Source: Chamaelirium japonicum
Lineage: Eukaryota > Streptophyta > Magnoliopsida > Liliales > Melanthiaceae
Direction: 5' to 3'
Assembly (NCBI GenBank): GCA_947650365.1
Contig: CANTAL010000127.1
Coordinates: 372,001 to 436,000, forward strand
DNA length: 64,000 bases
Position 1 is the stretch's first letter; every line of letters begins with the position of its first letter. The notes under the pieces were generated by a model, which did not search any database, was not told the origin of the DNA, and was given only the letters and a program-made list of their open reading frames with translations. Below are positions 40,693-53,840 of this stretch, piece after piece. Position numbers and translations under genes: made by a program.

Positions 40693-42885
40693 GAATGAAT
40701 TAGAATGGATACATTCGTGCGAATAAAGTAGAATGGATCGTACGAATGAATTAGAATGGATACATTCGAACAAATGAATTAGAATAGATCGTAGGAATGA
40801 ATTAGAATGGATCATACGAATGAATTAGAATAGATCGTAGGAATGAATTAGAATGGATCATACGAATGAATTAGAATTGATCGTGCGAATGAATTAGAAT
40901 GGATTGCACGAATGAATTAGAATGGATCGTACGAATGAATTAGAATGAATCGTACGAATGAATTAGAATGGATACATTCGAACGAATGAATTAGAATAGA
41001 TCGTAGGAATGAATTAGAATGGATCATACGAATGAATTAGAATTGATCGTGCGAATGAATTAGAATGGATTGCACGAATGAATTAGAATGGATACATTCG
41101 TGGAATGAATAAGAATGGATCGTACGAATGAATTAGAATGGATCATGCGAATGAATTTGAATGGATCGTACGAATGAATAAGAATGGATCGTACGAATGA
41201 ATTAGAATGGATACATTCGAGCGAATAAATTAGAATGGATCGTAGGAATGAATTAGAATGGATCATACGAATGAATTAGAATTGATCGTGCGAATGAATT
41301 AGAATAGATTGTACGAATGAATTAGAATGGATACATTCTTGCGAATGAAGTAGAATGGATCGTACTAATGAATTAGAATGGATCGTACGAATGTATTAGA
41401 ATGAATCGTACGAATGAATTAGAATGGATATATTCGAACGAATGAATTAGAATAGATCGTAGGAATGAATTAGAATGGATCATACGAATGAATTAGAATT
41501 GATCGTGCGAATGAATTAGAATGGATTGTACGAATGAATTAGAATGGATACATTCGTGCGAATGAAGTGGAATGGATCGTACGAATGAATTAGAATGGAT
41601 CGTACGAATGAATTAGAATGAATTGTACGAATAAATTAGAATTGATACATTCGAACAAATGAATTAGAATAGATCGTAGGAATGAATTAGAATGGATCAT
41701 ACGAATGAATTAGAATTGATCGTGCGAATGAATTAGAATGGATTGCACGAATGAATTAGAATGGATACATTCGAGCGAATGAAGTAGAATGGATCGTACG
41801 AATGAATTAGAATGGATCGTACGAATGAATTAGAATGAATCGTACGAATGAATTAGAATGGATACATTCGAACGAATGAATTAGAATAGATCGTAGGAAT
41901 GAATTAGAATGGATCATACGGAATTAGAATGGATACATTCGTGCGAATGAAGTAGAATGGATCGTACGAATGAAATAGAATGGATCGTACGAATGAATTA
42001 GAATGAATCGTACGAAAGAATTAGAATGGATACATTCGAACGAATGAATTAGAATAGATCGTAGGAATGAATTAGAATGGATCATACGAATGAATTAGAA
42101 TTGATCGTGCGAATGAATTAGAATGGATTGTATGAATGAATTAGAATGGATACATTCGTGCGAATAAAGTAGAATGGATTGTATGAATGAATTAGAATGG
42201 ATACATTCGTGCGAATGAAGTAGAATGGATCGTACGAATGAATTAGAATGGATCGTACGAATGAATTAGAATGAATCGTACGAATGAATTAGAATGGATA
42301 CATTCGAACGAATGAATTAGAATAGATCGTAGGAATGAATTAGAATGGATCATACGAATGAATTAGAATTGATCGTGCGAATGAATTAGAATGGATTGCA
42401 TGAATGAATTTGAATGGATATATTCGTGCGAATGAAGTAGAAAGGATCGTACGAATGAATCAGAATGGATCGTACAAATGAATTAGAATGAATCGTACGA
42501 ATGAATTAGAATGGAAACATTCGTACGAATGAATTAGAATGGATTGTACGAATGAATTAGAATGGATACATTCGTGTGAATGAAGTAGAATGGATCGTAC
42601 GAATGAATTAGAATGGATCGTTCGAATGAATTAGAATGAATCGTACGAATGAATTAGAATGGATACATTCGAACGAATGAATTAGAATCGATCATAGGAA
42701 TGATTTAGAATGGATCATACGAATTAATTAGAATTGATCGTGCGAATAAATTAGAATGGATTGTATGAATGAATTAGAATGGATACATTCGTGCGAATGA
42801 AGTTGAATGGATCGTACGAATGAATTAGAATGGATCGTACGAATGAATTAGAATGAATCATACGAATGAATTAGAATGGATCGTA
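40693..42885 (-). repeat. Reverse HOR block
   Basis: About ten HOR periods. The forward switch at 42886 is the joint GGATCGTACAATCC. Confidence 0.9.
41210..42885 (-). repeat. Reverse HOR run with one short and one long period
   Basis: The GATA(C/T)ATTCGAAC-type marker occurs at 41210, 41427, 41644 and 41861 (217-bp spacing), then at 42029 (168 bp, after a truncation at CATACGGAATTAG near 41918) and 42297 (268 bp, one 23-mer and one 28-mer too many). The changes fit unequal exchange in monomer steps except for the in-monomer cut near 41918. Confidence 0.85.
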
Positions 42886-44029
42886 CAATCCATTCTAATT
42901 CATTCGTACAATCCATTCTAATTCATTCGCACGATCAATTCTAATTCATTCGTATGATCCATTCTAATTCATTCCTACGATCTATTCTAAATCATTCGTT
43001 CGAATGTATCTATTCTAATTCATTCGTACGATTCATTCTAATTCATTCGTACGATCTATTTTAATTCATTCGTACGATCCATTCTACTTCATTCGCACGA
43101 ATGTATCCATTCTAATTCATTCGTACAATCCATTCTAATTCATTCGCACGATCAATTCTAATTCATTCGTATGATCCATTCTAATTCATTCCTACGATCT
43201 ATTCTAATTTATTCGTTCGAATGTATCCATTCTAATTCATTCGTACGATTCATTCTTATTCATTCGTACGATCCATACTAATTCATTCGTACGATCCATT
43301 CTACTTCATTCGCACGAATGTATCCATTCTAATTCATTCGTACAATCCATTCTAATTCATTCGCATGATCAATTCTAATTCATTCGTACGATCCATTCTA
43401 ATTCATTCGTACGATCCATTCTACTTCATTCGCACGAATGTATCCATTCTAATTCATTCGTACAATCCATTCTAATTCATTCGCACGATCAATTCTAATT
43501 CATTCGTATGATCCATTCTAATTCATTCCTACGATCTATTCTAAATCATTCGTTCGAATGTATCTATTCTAATTCATTCGTACGATTCATTCTAATTCAT
43601 TTGTACGATCTATTTTAATTCATTCGTACGATCCATTCTACTTCATTCGCACGAATGTATCCATTCTAATTCATTCGTACAATCCATTCTAATTCATTCG
43701 CACGATCAATTCTAATTCATTCGTATGATTCATTCTAATTCATTCGTACAATCTATTCTAATTCATTCGTTCGAATGTATCCATTCTAATTCATTCGTAC
43801 GATTCATTCTAATTCATTCGTACGATCCATTCTAATTCATTCGTACGATCCATTCTATTTCATTCGCACGAATATATCCATTCTAATTCATTCGTACAAC
43901 CCATTCTAATTCATTCGCATGATCAATTCTAATTCATTCGTATGATCCATTCTAATTCATTCCTACGATCTATTCTAATTCATTCATTCGAATGTATCCA
44001 TTCTAATTCATTCGTACAATGCATTCTAA
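42886..44029 (+). repeat. Forward HOR block
   Basis: Forward HOR. It contains a local direct duplication of about 540 bp: the rare AAATCATTCGTTCGAATGTATCTATTC and CTATTTTAATTC words occur at both about 42990 and 43541 and following. It ends at GCATTCTAATCGTACG. Confidence 0.87.
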
Positions 44030-46480
44030 TCGTACGAATGAATTAGAATGGAAACATTCGAATGAATGAATTAGAATAGATCGTAGGAATGAATTAGAAT
44101 GGATAAAACGAATGAATTAGAATTGATCGTGCGAATGAATTAGAATGGATTGTACGAATGAATTAGAATGGATACATTCGTGCGAATGAAGTAGAATGGA
44201 TCGTACGAATGAATTAGAATGGATCGTACGAATGAATTAGAATGAATCGTACGAATGAATTAGAATGGATACATTCGAACGAATAAATTAGAATGGATCA
44301 TACGAATGAATTAGAATTGATCGTGCGAATGAATTAGAATGGATTGTACGAATGAATTAGAATGAATACATTCGTGCGAATGAAGTAGAATGAATCAGAA
44401 TGGATCGTACGAATGAATTAGAATGAATTAGAATGAATACATTCGAACGAATGAATTAGAATAGATCGTAGGAATGAATTAGAATTGATCGTGCGAATGA
44501 ATTAGAATGGATTGTACGAATGAATTAGAATGGATCATACGAATGAATTAGAATGGATCGTGCGAATGAATTAGAATAGATTGTACGAATGAATTAGAAT
44601 GGATACATTCATGTGAATGAATTAGAATGGATCGGACGAATGAATTAGAATGGATCGTACGAATGAATTAGAATGGATCGTACGAATGAATTAGAATGAA
44701 TCGTACGAATGAATTAGAATGGATACATTCGAACGAATGAATTAGAATAGATCGTAGGAATGAATTAGAATGGATTGTACGAATGAATTAGAATTGATCA
44801 TGCGAATGAATTAGAATGGATTGTACGAATGAATTAGAATGGATACATTCGTGCGAATGAAGTAGAATAGATCGTAGGAATGAATTAGAATGGATCATAC
44901 GAATGAATTAGAATTGATCGTTGCAATGAATTAGAATGGATTGTACGAATGAATTAGAATGGATACATTCGTGCGAATGAAGTAGAATGGATCGTACGAA
45001 TGAATTAGAATGGATCGTACGAATGAATTAGAATGGATACATTCGAACGAATGAATTAGAATAGATCATAGGAATGAATAAGAATGGATCATACGAATGA
45101 ATTAGAATTGATCGTGCGAATGAATTAGAATGGATTGTACGAATGAATTAGAATGGATATATTCGTGCGAATGAAGTAGAATGGATCGTACGAATGAATT
45201 AGAATGGATCGTACGAATAAATCAGAATGGATCGTACGAATGAATTAGAATGAATCGTACGAATGAATTAGAATAGAAACATTCGAACGAATGAATTAGA
45301 ATAGATCGTAGGAATGAATTAGAATGGATCATACGAATGAATTAGAATTGATCGTGCGAATGAATTAGAATGGATTGTACGAATGAATTAGAATGGATAC
45401 ATTCGTGCGAATGAAGTAGAATGGATCATACGAATGAATTAGAATGGATCGTACAAATGAATTAGAATCGATACATTCGAACGAATGAATTAGAATAGAT
45501 CGTAGGGATGAATTAGAATGGATCATACGAATGAATTAGAATTGATCGTGCGAATGAATTAGAATGGATTGTACGAATGAATTAGAATGGATACATTCGT
45601 GCGAATGAAGTAGAATGGATCGTACGAATGAATTAGAATGGATCGTACGAATGAATTAGAATGAATCGTACGAATGAATTAGAATGGATACATTCGAACA
45701 AATGAATTAGAATATATCGTAGGCATGAATTAGAATGGATCATACGAATGAATTAGAATTGATCGTGTGAATGAATTATAATGGATTGTACGAATGAATT
45801 AGAATAGATACATTCGTGCGAATGAAGTAGAATGGATCGTACGAATGAATCATAATGGATCGTACGAATGAATTAGAATGAATCGTACGAATGAATTAGA
45901 ATGGATACATTCGAACGAATGAATTAGAATAGATCGTAGGAATGAATTAGAATGGATCATACGAATGAATTAGAATTGATCATGCGAATGAATTAGAATG
46001 GAATGTACGAATGAATTAGAATGGATACATTCGTGCGAATGAAGTAGAATGGATCGTACGAATGAATCAGAATGGATCGTACGAATGAATTAGAATGAAT
46101 CGTACGAATAAATTAGAATGGATACATTCGAACGAATGAATTAGAATAGATCGTAGGAATGAATTAGAATGGATCATACGAATGAATTAAAATTGATCGT
46201 ACGAATGAATTAGAATGGATTGTATGAATGAATTAGAATGGATACATTCGTGCGAATGAAGTAGAATGGATCGTACGAATGAAATAGAATGGATCGTACG
46301 AATAAATTAGAATGGATCATACGAATGAAGTAGAATGGATCGTACGAATGAATTAGAATAGATCGTACGAATGAATTAGAATGAATCGTACGAATGAATT
46401 AGAATGGATACATTCAAACAAATGAATTAGAATAGATCGTAGGAATGAATTAGAATGGATCATATGAATGAATTAGAAAT
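44030..46480 (-). repeat. Long reverse HOR block
   Basis: About eleven reverse HOR periods, the longest reverse run in the window. Its last part belongs to the third copy of the duplicated segment. It ends at TTAGAAATGATCC. Confidence 0.9.
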
Positions 46481-48700
46481 GATCCATTCTAATTTATTCA
46501 TACGATTCATTCATACGATCCATTCTGATTTATTCCTATGATCCATTCTACTTCATTCGCACGAATGTATCCATTCTAATTCATTCGTACAATCCATTCC
46601 AATTCATTCGCACGATCAATTCTAATTCATTCGTATGATCCATTCTAATTCATTCGTACGATCTATTCTAATTCATTCATAATATCCATTCTAATCCAAT
46701 CGTACGATCCATTCAGAATAGATCGTACGATTCATTCTAATTCATTCATACGATCCATTCTAATTCATTCGTACAATCCATTCTAATCCAATCGTACGAA
46801 TTCATTCTCATTAGAATTGATCAATTCATTCGTACGATCCATTCGTACGATCTATTCATTCGTACGAATCCATTCTAATTCTAATTCATTAGAATGAATC
46901 ATACGAATGAATTAGAATGGGTACATTCGAACGAATGAAGTAGAATGGATCGTACGAATGAATTAGAATGGATCGTACGAATGAATTAGAATGAATCGTA
47001 CGAATGAATTAGAATGGATACATTCGTGCGAATGAAGTAGAATGGATCGTACGAATGAATTAGAATGGATCGTACGAACGAATGAATTAGAATAGATCGT
47101 ACAATCCATTCTAATTCATTCGCACGATCAATTCTAATTCATTCGTATGATCCATTCTAATTCATTCATATGATCCATTCTAATTCATTCCTACGATCTA
47201 TTCTAATTCATTCGTTCGAATGTATCCATTCTAATTCATTCGTACGATCTATTCTAATTCATTCGTTCGAATGTATCCATTCTAATTCATTCGTATGATT
47301 CATTCTAATTCATTCGTACGATCCATTCTAATTCATTCGTACGATCCATATACTTCATTGTCACGAATGTATCCATTCTAATTCATTCGTACAATCCATT
47401 CTAATTCATTCGCACGATCAATTCTAATTCATTCGTATGATCCATTCTAATTCATTCCTACGATCTATTCTAATTCATTCGTACAATCCATTCTAATTCA
47501 TTCGCACGATCAATTCTAATTCATTCGTATGATCCATTCTAATTCATTCCTACGATCTATTCTAATTCATTCGTTCGAATGTATCCATTCTAATTCATTC
47601 GTACGATTCATTCTAATTCATTCGTACGATCTATTCTAATTCATTCGTACGATCCATTCTACTTCATTAGCACGAATGTATCCATTCTAATTCATTCGTA
47701 CAATCCATTCTAATTCATTCGCACGATCAATTCTAATTCATTCGTATGATCCATTCTAATTCATTCCTACGATCTATTCTAATTCATTCGTTCGAATGTA
47801 TCCATTCTAATTCATTCGTACGATTCATTCCAATTCATTCGTACGATCCATTCTAATTCATTCGTACGATCCATTCTACTTCATTCGCACGAAGGTATCC
47901 ATTCTAATTCATTCGTACAGACCATTCTAATTCATTCGCACGAATATATCCATTCTAATGCATTCGTACGATCCACCCTAATTCCTTCGTATGATCCAAT
48001 CTAATTCATTCGGACGAATGTATCCATTGTAATTCATTCGTACGATCCATTCGAATTCATTCATACGATCCATTCTAATTCATTCATACGATCCATTCTA
48101 ATTCATTCGCACGAATGTATTCATTCGGACAATCTATTCTAATTTATTCGTACGATCCATTCTAATTCATTAGCACGATCCATTCTAATTCATTCGTACG
48201 ATCCATTCTATTTCATTTGTATGATCCATTCTTACTCATTCGTACGATCCATTCTAATTCATTCGCACGAATGGATCAATTAGGAATCCATTCTAATTCA
48301 TTATAATTCGTACGATCCATTCTAATTCATTTGTATGATTCATACGAATGAATTTTCTAATTCATTCGTACAATCCATTCTAATTCATTCGCACGATCAA
48401 TTCTAATTCATTCGTATGATCCATTCAAATTCATTCCTACGATCTATTCTAATTCATTCGCACGATCAATTCTAATTCATTCGTTCGTACGATCCATTCT
48501 AATTCATTCGTATGACCGATTCTAATTCATTCGCACGATCCATTCTAATTCATTTATACGATCCATTCTAATTCATTCGTACGATCCATTCTGATTCATT
48601 CGTACAATCCATTCTAATTCATTCGTACGATCCATTCTACTTCATTCACACGAATGTATCCATTCTAATTCATTCGTACAATCCATTCTAATTCATTCGC
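46110..48700. repeat. Third, partial copy of the duplicated segment
   Basis: This stretch matches about 11.1-13.4 kb and 27.6-29.9 kb in unusual order and variants. Shared marks are the reverse-to-forward joint TTAGAAATGATCC (46475), the AATCGTACGAATTCATTC patch with ATTAGAATTGATCAATTC, the monomer GTACAGACC (47915), and the type B block that follows. The offset from copy 2 is about 18560-18564 bp. An insertion of about 218 bp after 48280 shifts the offset to 18782. More substitutions are visible than between copies 1 and 2, so it appears older. The left limit cannot be fixed within regular HOR. Confidence 0.85.
46481..47101. repeat. Forward, scrambled, reverse pieces of the third copy
   Basis: Forward to about 46685, scrambled zone 3 (third copy) to about 46890, reverse to 47101. 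The palindrome at 46698-46732 has one arm mismatch. Confidence 0.85.
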
Positions 48701-49183
48701 ACGATCCATTTTAATTCATTCGTACGATTCATTCTAATTCATTCCTATGATCTATTCTAATTCATTCGTTCGAATGTTTCCATTCTAATTCATTCGTACG
48801 ATTCATTCTAATTCATTCGTACGATCCATTCTAATTCATTCGTACGATCCATTCTACTTCATTCGCACGAATGTATCCATTCTAATTCATTCGTACGATC
48901 CATTCTACTTCATTCCCACGAATGTATCCATTCTAATTCATTCGTACAATCCATTCTAATTCATTCGCACGATCAATTCTAATTCATTCTTATGATCCAT
49001 TCTAATTCATTCCTATGATCTATTCTAATTCATTCGTTCGAATGTTTTCATTCTAATTCATTCGTATGATTCATTCTAATTCATTCGTACGATCCATTCT
49101 GATTCATTCGTACGATCCATTCTAATTCATTCGTACGATCCATTCTACTTCATTCGCACGAATGGATCCATTCTAATTCATTC

Positions 49184-50702
49184 GTACAATCCATTCTAAT
49201 TCATTCGCACGATCAATTCTAATTCATTCGTATGATCCATTCTAATTCATTCCTACGATCTATTCTAATTCATTCGTTCGAATGTATCCATTCTAATTCA
49301 TTCGTACGATTCATTCTAATTCATTCGTACGATCCATTCTATTTCATTCGTACGATCCATTCTACTTCATTCGCACGAATGTATCCATTCTAATTCCTTC
49401 GTACAATCCATTCTAATTCATTCGCACGATCAATTCTAATTCATTCGTATGATCCATTCTAATTCATTCCTATGATCTATTCAAATTCATTAGTTCGAAT
49501 GTATCCATTCTAATTCATTCGTACGATTCATTCTAATTCATTCGTACGATCCATTATAATTCATTCGTACGATCCATTCTACTTCATTCGCACGAATATA
49601 TCCATTCTAATTCATTCGTACAATCCATTCTAATTCATTCACACGATCAATTCTAATTCATTCGTATGATCCATTCTAATTCATTCCTACGATCTATTCT
49701 AATTCATTCGTTCGAATGTATCCATTCTAATTCATTCGTACGATTAATTCTAATTCATTCGTACGATCCATTCTGATTCATTCGTACGATCCATTCTACA
49801 TCATTCGCACGAATGTATCCATTCTAATTCATTCGTACAATCCATTCTAATTCATTCGCACGATCAATTCTAATTCATTCGTATGATCCATTCTAATTCA
49901 TTCCTACGATCTATTCTAATTCATTCGTTCGAATGTATCCATTCTAATTCATTCGTACGATTCATTCTAATTCATTCGTACGATCCATTCTAATTCATTC
50001 GTACGATCCATTCTACTTCATTCGCTCGAATGTATCCATTCTAATTCATTCGTGCAATCCATTCTAATTCATTCGCACGATCAATTCTAATTTATTCGTA
50101 TGATCCATTCTAATTCATTCCTACGATCTATTCTAATTCATTCGCCCGAATGTATCCATTCTAATTCATTCGTACGATTCATTCTAATTCATTCGTACGA
50201 TCCGTTCTAATTCATTCGTACGATCCATTCTACTTCATTCGCACGAATGTATCCATTCTAATTCATTCGTACAATCCATTCTAATTCATTCGCACGATCA
50301 ATTCTAATTCATTCGTATGATCCATTCTAATTCATTCCTACGATCTATTCTAATTCATTCGTTCGAATGTATCCATTCTAATTCATTCGTACGATTCATT
50401 CTAATTCATTTGTACGATCCATTCTAATTCATTCGTACGATCCATTCTACTTCATTCGCACGAATGTATCTATTCTAATTCATTCGTACAATCCATTCTA
50501 ATTCATTCGCACGATCAATTCTAATTCATTCGTATGATCCATTCTAATTCATTCCTACGATCTATTCTAATTCATTCGTTTGAATGTATCCATTCTAATT
50601 CATTCGTACGATTCATTCTAATTCATTCGTACGATCCATTCTAATTCATTCGTACAATCCATTCTACTTCATTCGCACGAATGTATCCATTCTAAGTCAT
50701 TC
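49184..50702 (+). repeat. Reference run of the 217-bp higher-order repeat (7 periods)
   Basis: The marker monomer starting GTACAATCC or GTGCAATCC recurs at 49184, 49401, 49618, 49835, 50052, 50269, 50486 and 50703, always 217 bp apart. Each period holds nine monomers in fixed order, named here by their first bases: GTACAATCC, GCACGATCA, GTATGATCC, CTACGATCT, the 28-mer GTTCGAATGTATCC, GTACGATTC, GTACGATCC, GTACGATCC with TACTT in the core, and the 28-mer GCACGAATGTATCC. That gives 7 x 23 + 2 x 28 = 217. Copies differ by only a few substitutions each, for example TACAT for TACTT near 49800. This is the cleanest example of the array's higher-order unit and serves here as the type sequence. Confidence 0.95.
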
Positions 50703-52140
50703 GTACAATCCATTCTTATTCATTCTATCCATTCTAATTCATTCGTACAATCCATTCTAATTCATTTGCACGATCAATTCTAATTCATTTGTATGATCCA
50801 TTCTAATTCATTCCTACGATCTATTCTAATTCATTCGTTCGAATGTATCCATTGTAATTCATTCGTACGATTCATTCTAATTCATTCGTACGATCCATTC
50901 TAATTCATTCGTACAATCCATTCTACTTTATTCGCTCGAATATATCCATTCTAATTCATTCGTGCAATCCATTCTAATTCATTCGCACGATCAATTCTAA
51001 TTCATTCATATGATCCATTCTAATTCATTCCTATGATCTATTCTAATTCATTCGTTCGAATGTATCCATTCTAATTCATTCGTACGATTCATTCTAATTC
51101 ATTCGTACGATCCATTCTAATTCATTCGTACGATCCATTCTATTTCATTCGCACGAATGTATCCATTATAATTCATTCGTACAATCCATTCTAATTCATT
51201 CGCACGATCAATTCTAATTCGTTCGTATGATCCATTCTAATTCATTCCTACGATCTATTCTAATTCATTCGTTCGAATGTATCCATTCTAATTCATTCGT
51301 ACGATTCATTCTAATTCATTCGTACGATCCATTCTAATTCATTCGTACGATCCATTCTACTTCATTCGCACGAATGTATCCATTCTAATTCATTCGTACA
51401 ATCCATTCTAATTCATTCGCACGATCAATTCTAATTCATTCGTATGATCCATTCTAATTCATTCCTACGATCTATTCTAATTCATTCGTTCGAATGTATC
51501 CATTCTAATTCATTCGTACGATTCATTCTAATTCATTCGTACGATCCATTCTAATTCATTCGTACGATCCATTCTACTTCATTCGCACGAATGTATCCAT
51601 TCTAATTCATTCGTACAATCCATTCTAATTCATTCTATCCATTCTAATTCATTCGTACAATCCATTCTAATTCATTCGCACGATCAATTCTAATTCATTC
51701 GTATGATCCATTCTAATTCATTCCTGCGATCTATTCTAATTCATTCGTTCGAATGTTTCCATTCTAATTCATTCGTACGATTCATTCCAATTCATTCGTA
51801 CGATCCATTCTAATACGATTCATTCTAATTCATTCGTACGATCCATTCTAATTCATTCGTACGATCCATTCTAATTCATACGTACGATCCATTCTAATTC
51901 ATTCGTATGATCCATTCTAATTCATTCCTATGATCTATTCTAATTCATTCAATTCATTCGTACGATCCATTCTAATTCATTCGTACGATCCATTCTACTT
52001 CATTCGCGCGAATGTATCCATTCTAATTCATTCGTACAATCCATTCTAATTCATTCGTTCAAATGTATCCATTCTAATTCATTCGTACGATTCATTCCAA
52101 TTCATTCGTACGATCCATTCTAATTCATTCGTACGATCCA
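50662..52140 (+). repeat. 1479-bp tandem duplication, copy a
   Basis: Every diagnostic mark recurs exactly 1479 bp downstream: CATTCTATCC (50721/52200 and 51631/53110), TTCTAATACGATTC (near 51811/53290) and CATTCGTTCAAATG (52052/53531). No length change separates the copies, so the duplication is recent. Edges are estimated from where similarity beyond HOR level stops. Confidence 0.88.
50745..51654 (+). repeat. 217-bp HOR run plus a 42-bp truncated step
   Basis: The HOR marker occurs at 50745, 50962, 51179, 51396 and 51613, at exact 217-bp spacing. The run is entered by a shortened step of 42 bp (50703 to 50745) in which one monomer is cut so that it reads CATTCTATCC. The same 42-bp step closes the run (51613 to 51655). 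This hybrid monomer is diagnostic: it reappears near 52200 and 53110 as part of the 1479-bp duplication. Confidence 0.9.
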
Positions 52141-53619
52141 TTCTACTTCATTCGCACGAATGTATCCATTCTAATTCATTCGTACAATCCATTCTAATTC
52201 ATTCTATCCATTCTAATTCATTCGTACAATCCATTCTAATTCATTCGCACGATCAATTCTAATTCATTTGTATGATCCATTCTAATTCATTCCTACGATC
52301 TATTCTAATTCATTCGTTCGAATGTATCCATTCTAATTCATTCGTACGATTCATTCTAATTCATTCGTACGATCCATTCTAATTCATTCGTACAATCCAT
52401 TCTACTTTATTCGCTCGAATATATCCATTCTAATTCATTCGTGCAATCCATTCTAATTCATTCGCACGATCAATTCTAATTCATTCGTATGATCCATTCT
52501 AATTCATTCCTACGATCTATTCTAATTCATTCGTTCGAATGTATCCATTCTAATTCATTCGTACGATTCATTCTAATTCATTCGTACGATCCATTCTAAT
52601 TCATTCGTACGATCCATTCTATTTCATTCGCACGAATGTATCCATTCTAATTCATTCGTACAATCCATTCTAATTCATTCGCACAATCAATTCTAATTCG
52701 TTCGTATGATCCATTCTAATTCATTCCTACGATCTATTCTAATTCATTCGTTTGAATGTATCCATTCTAATTCATTCGTACGATTCATTCTAATTCATTC
52801 GTACGATCCATTCTAATTCATTCGTACGATCCATTCTACTTCATTCGCACGAATGTATCCATTCTAATTCATTCGTACAATCCATTCTAATTCATTCGCA
52901 CGATCAATTCTAATTCATTCGTATGATCCATTCTAATTCATTCCTACGATCTATTCTAATTCATTCGTTCGAATGTATCCATTCTAATTCATTCGTACGA
53001 TTCATTCTAATTCATTCATACGATCCATTCTAATTCATTCGTACGATCCATTCTACTTCATTCGCACGAATGTATCCATTCTAATTCATTCGTACAATCC
53101 ATTCTAATTCATTCTATCCATTCTAATTCATTCGTACAATCCATTCTAATTCATTCGCACGATCAATTCTAATTCATTCGTATGATCCATTCTAATTCAT
53201 TCCTGCGATCTATTCTAATTCATTCGTTCGAAGGTTTCCATTCTAATTCATTCGTACGAATCATTCCAATTCATTCGTACGATCCATTCTAATACGATTC
53301 ATTCTAATTCATTCGTACGATCCATTCTAATTCATTCGTACGATCCATTCTAATTCATACGTACGATCCATTCTAATTCATTCGTATGATCCATTCTAAT
53401 TCATTCCTATGATCTATTCTAATTCATTCAATTCATTCGTACGATCCATTCTAATTCATTCGTATGATCCATTCTACTTCATTCGCGCGAATGTATCCAT
53501 TCTAATTCATTCGTACAATCCATTCTAATTCATTCGTTCAAATGTATCCATTCTAATTCATTCGTACGATTCATTCCAATTCATTCATACGATCCATTCT
53601 AATTCATTCGTACGATCCA
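52141..53619 (+). repeat. 1479-bp tandem duplication, copy b
   Basis: Second copy, directly adjacent to the first. It diverges after GATCCATTATTACTC near 53620. Visible substitutions include GAAGGTTTCC for GAATGTTTCC near 53231. Confidence 0.88.
52224..53133 (+). repeat. 217-bp HOR run, duplicate of the run at 50745
   Basis: Markers at 52224, 52441, 52658, 52875 and 53092 are again 217 bp apart and are flanked by 42-bp truncated steps at both ends. The run sits exactly 1479 bp downstream of the run at 50745 and shares its private variants, such as a TACTT monomer followed by a GCTCGAATATATCC 28-mer near 52410. Confidence 0.88.
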
Positions 53620-53840
53620 TTATTACTCATTCGTACGATCCATTCTAATTCATTCGCACGAATGTATCCATTCTATTCTAATTCATTCGTACGATCCATT
53701 CTATTTCATTCGCACGATCAATTCTAATTCATTCGAATGGATAATTTCGTACGAATGAATTAGAATAGATCGTAGGAATGAATTAGAATTAATTAGAATG
53801 GATCATACGAATGAATTAGAATAGATTGTACGAATGAATT
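53525..53840. repeat. Dispersed duplicate pair (offset 7539), copy 1
   Basis: A compound segment with GTTCAAATG, TTACTCATTCGTACG, CATTCTATTCTAATTC, CTATTTCATTCGCACGATC and a forward-to-reverse joint TTCGAATGGATA. The same order lies at 61064-61379, exactly 7539 bp away. Confidence 0.85.

Larger units (their letters stand above)
47102..53734 (+). repeat. Longest single-orientation (forward) block, 6.6 kb
   Basis: Contains the end of the third copy, a type B block at 47915-48273, a disturbed patch at 48275-48365 with a tiny reverse sliver (CATACGAATGAATT), and then the most regular HOR runs in the window. It ends at TTCGAATGGATAATTTCGTACG. Confidence 0.9.

Noticed and set aside
49184-53134. 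CRISPR-like regular repeats
   Set aside because: Units are head-to-tail with no unique spacers, and no cas genes are present.
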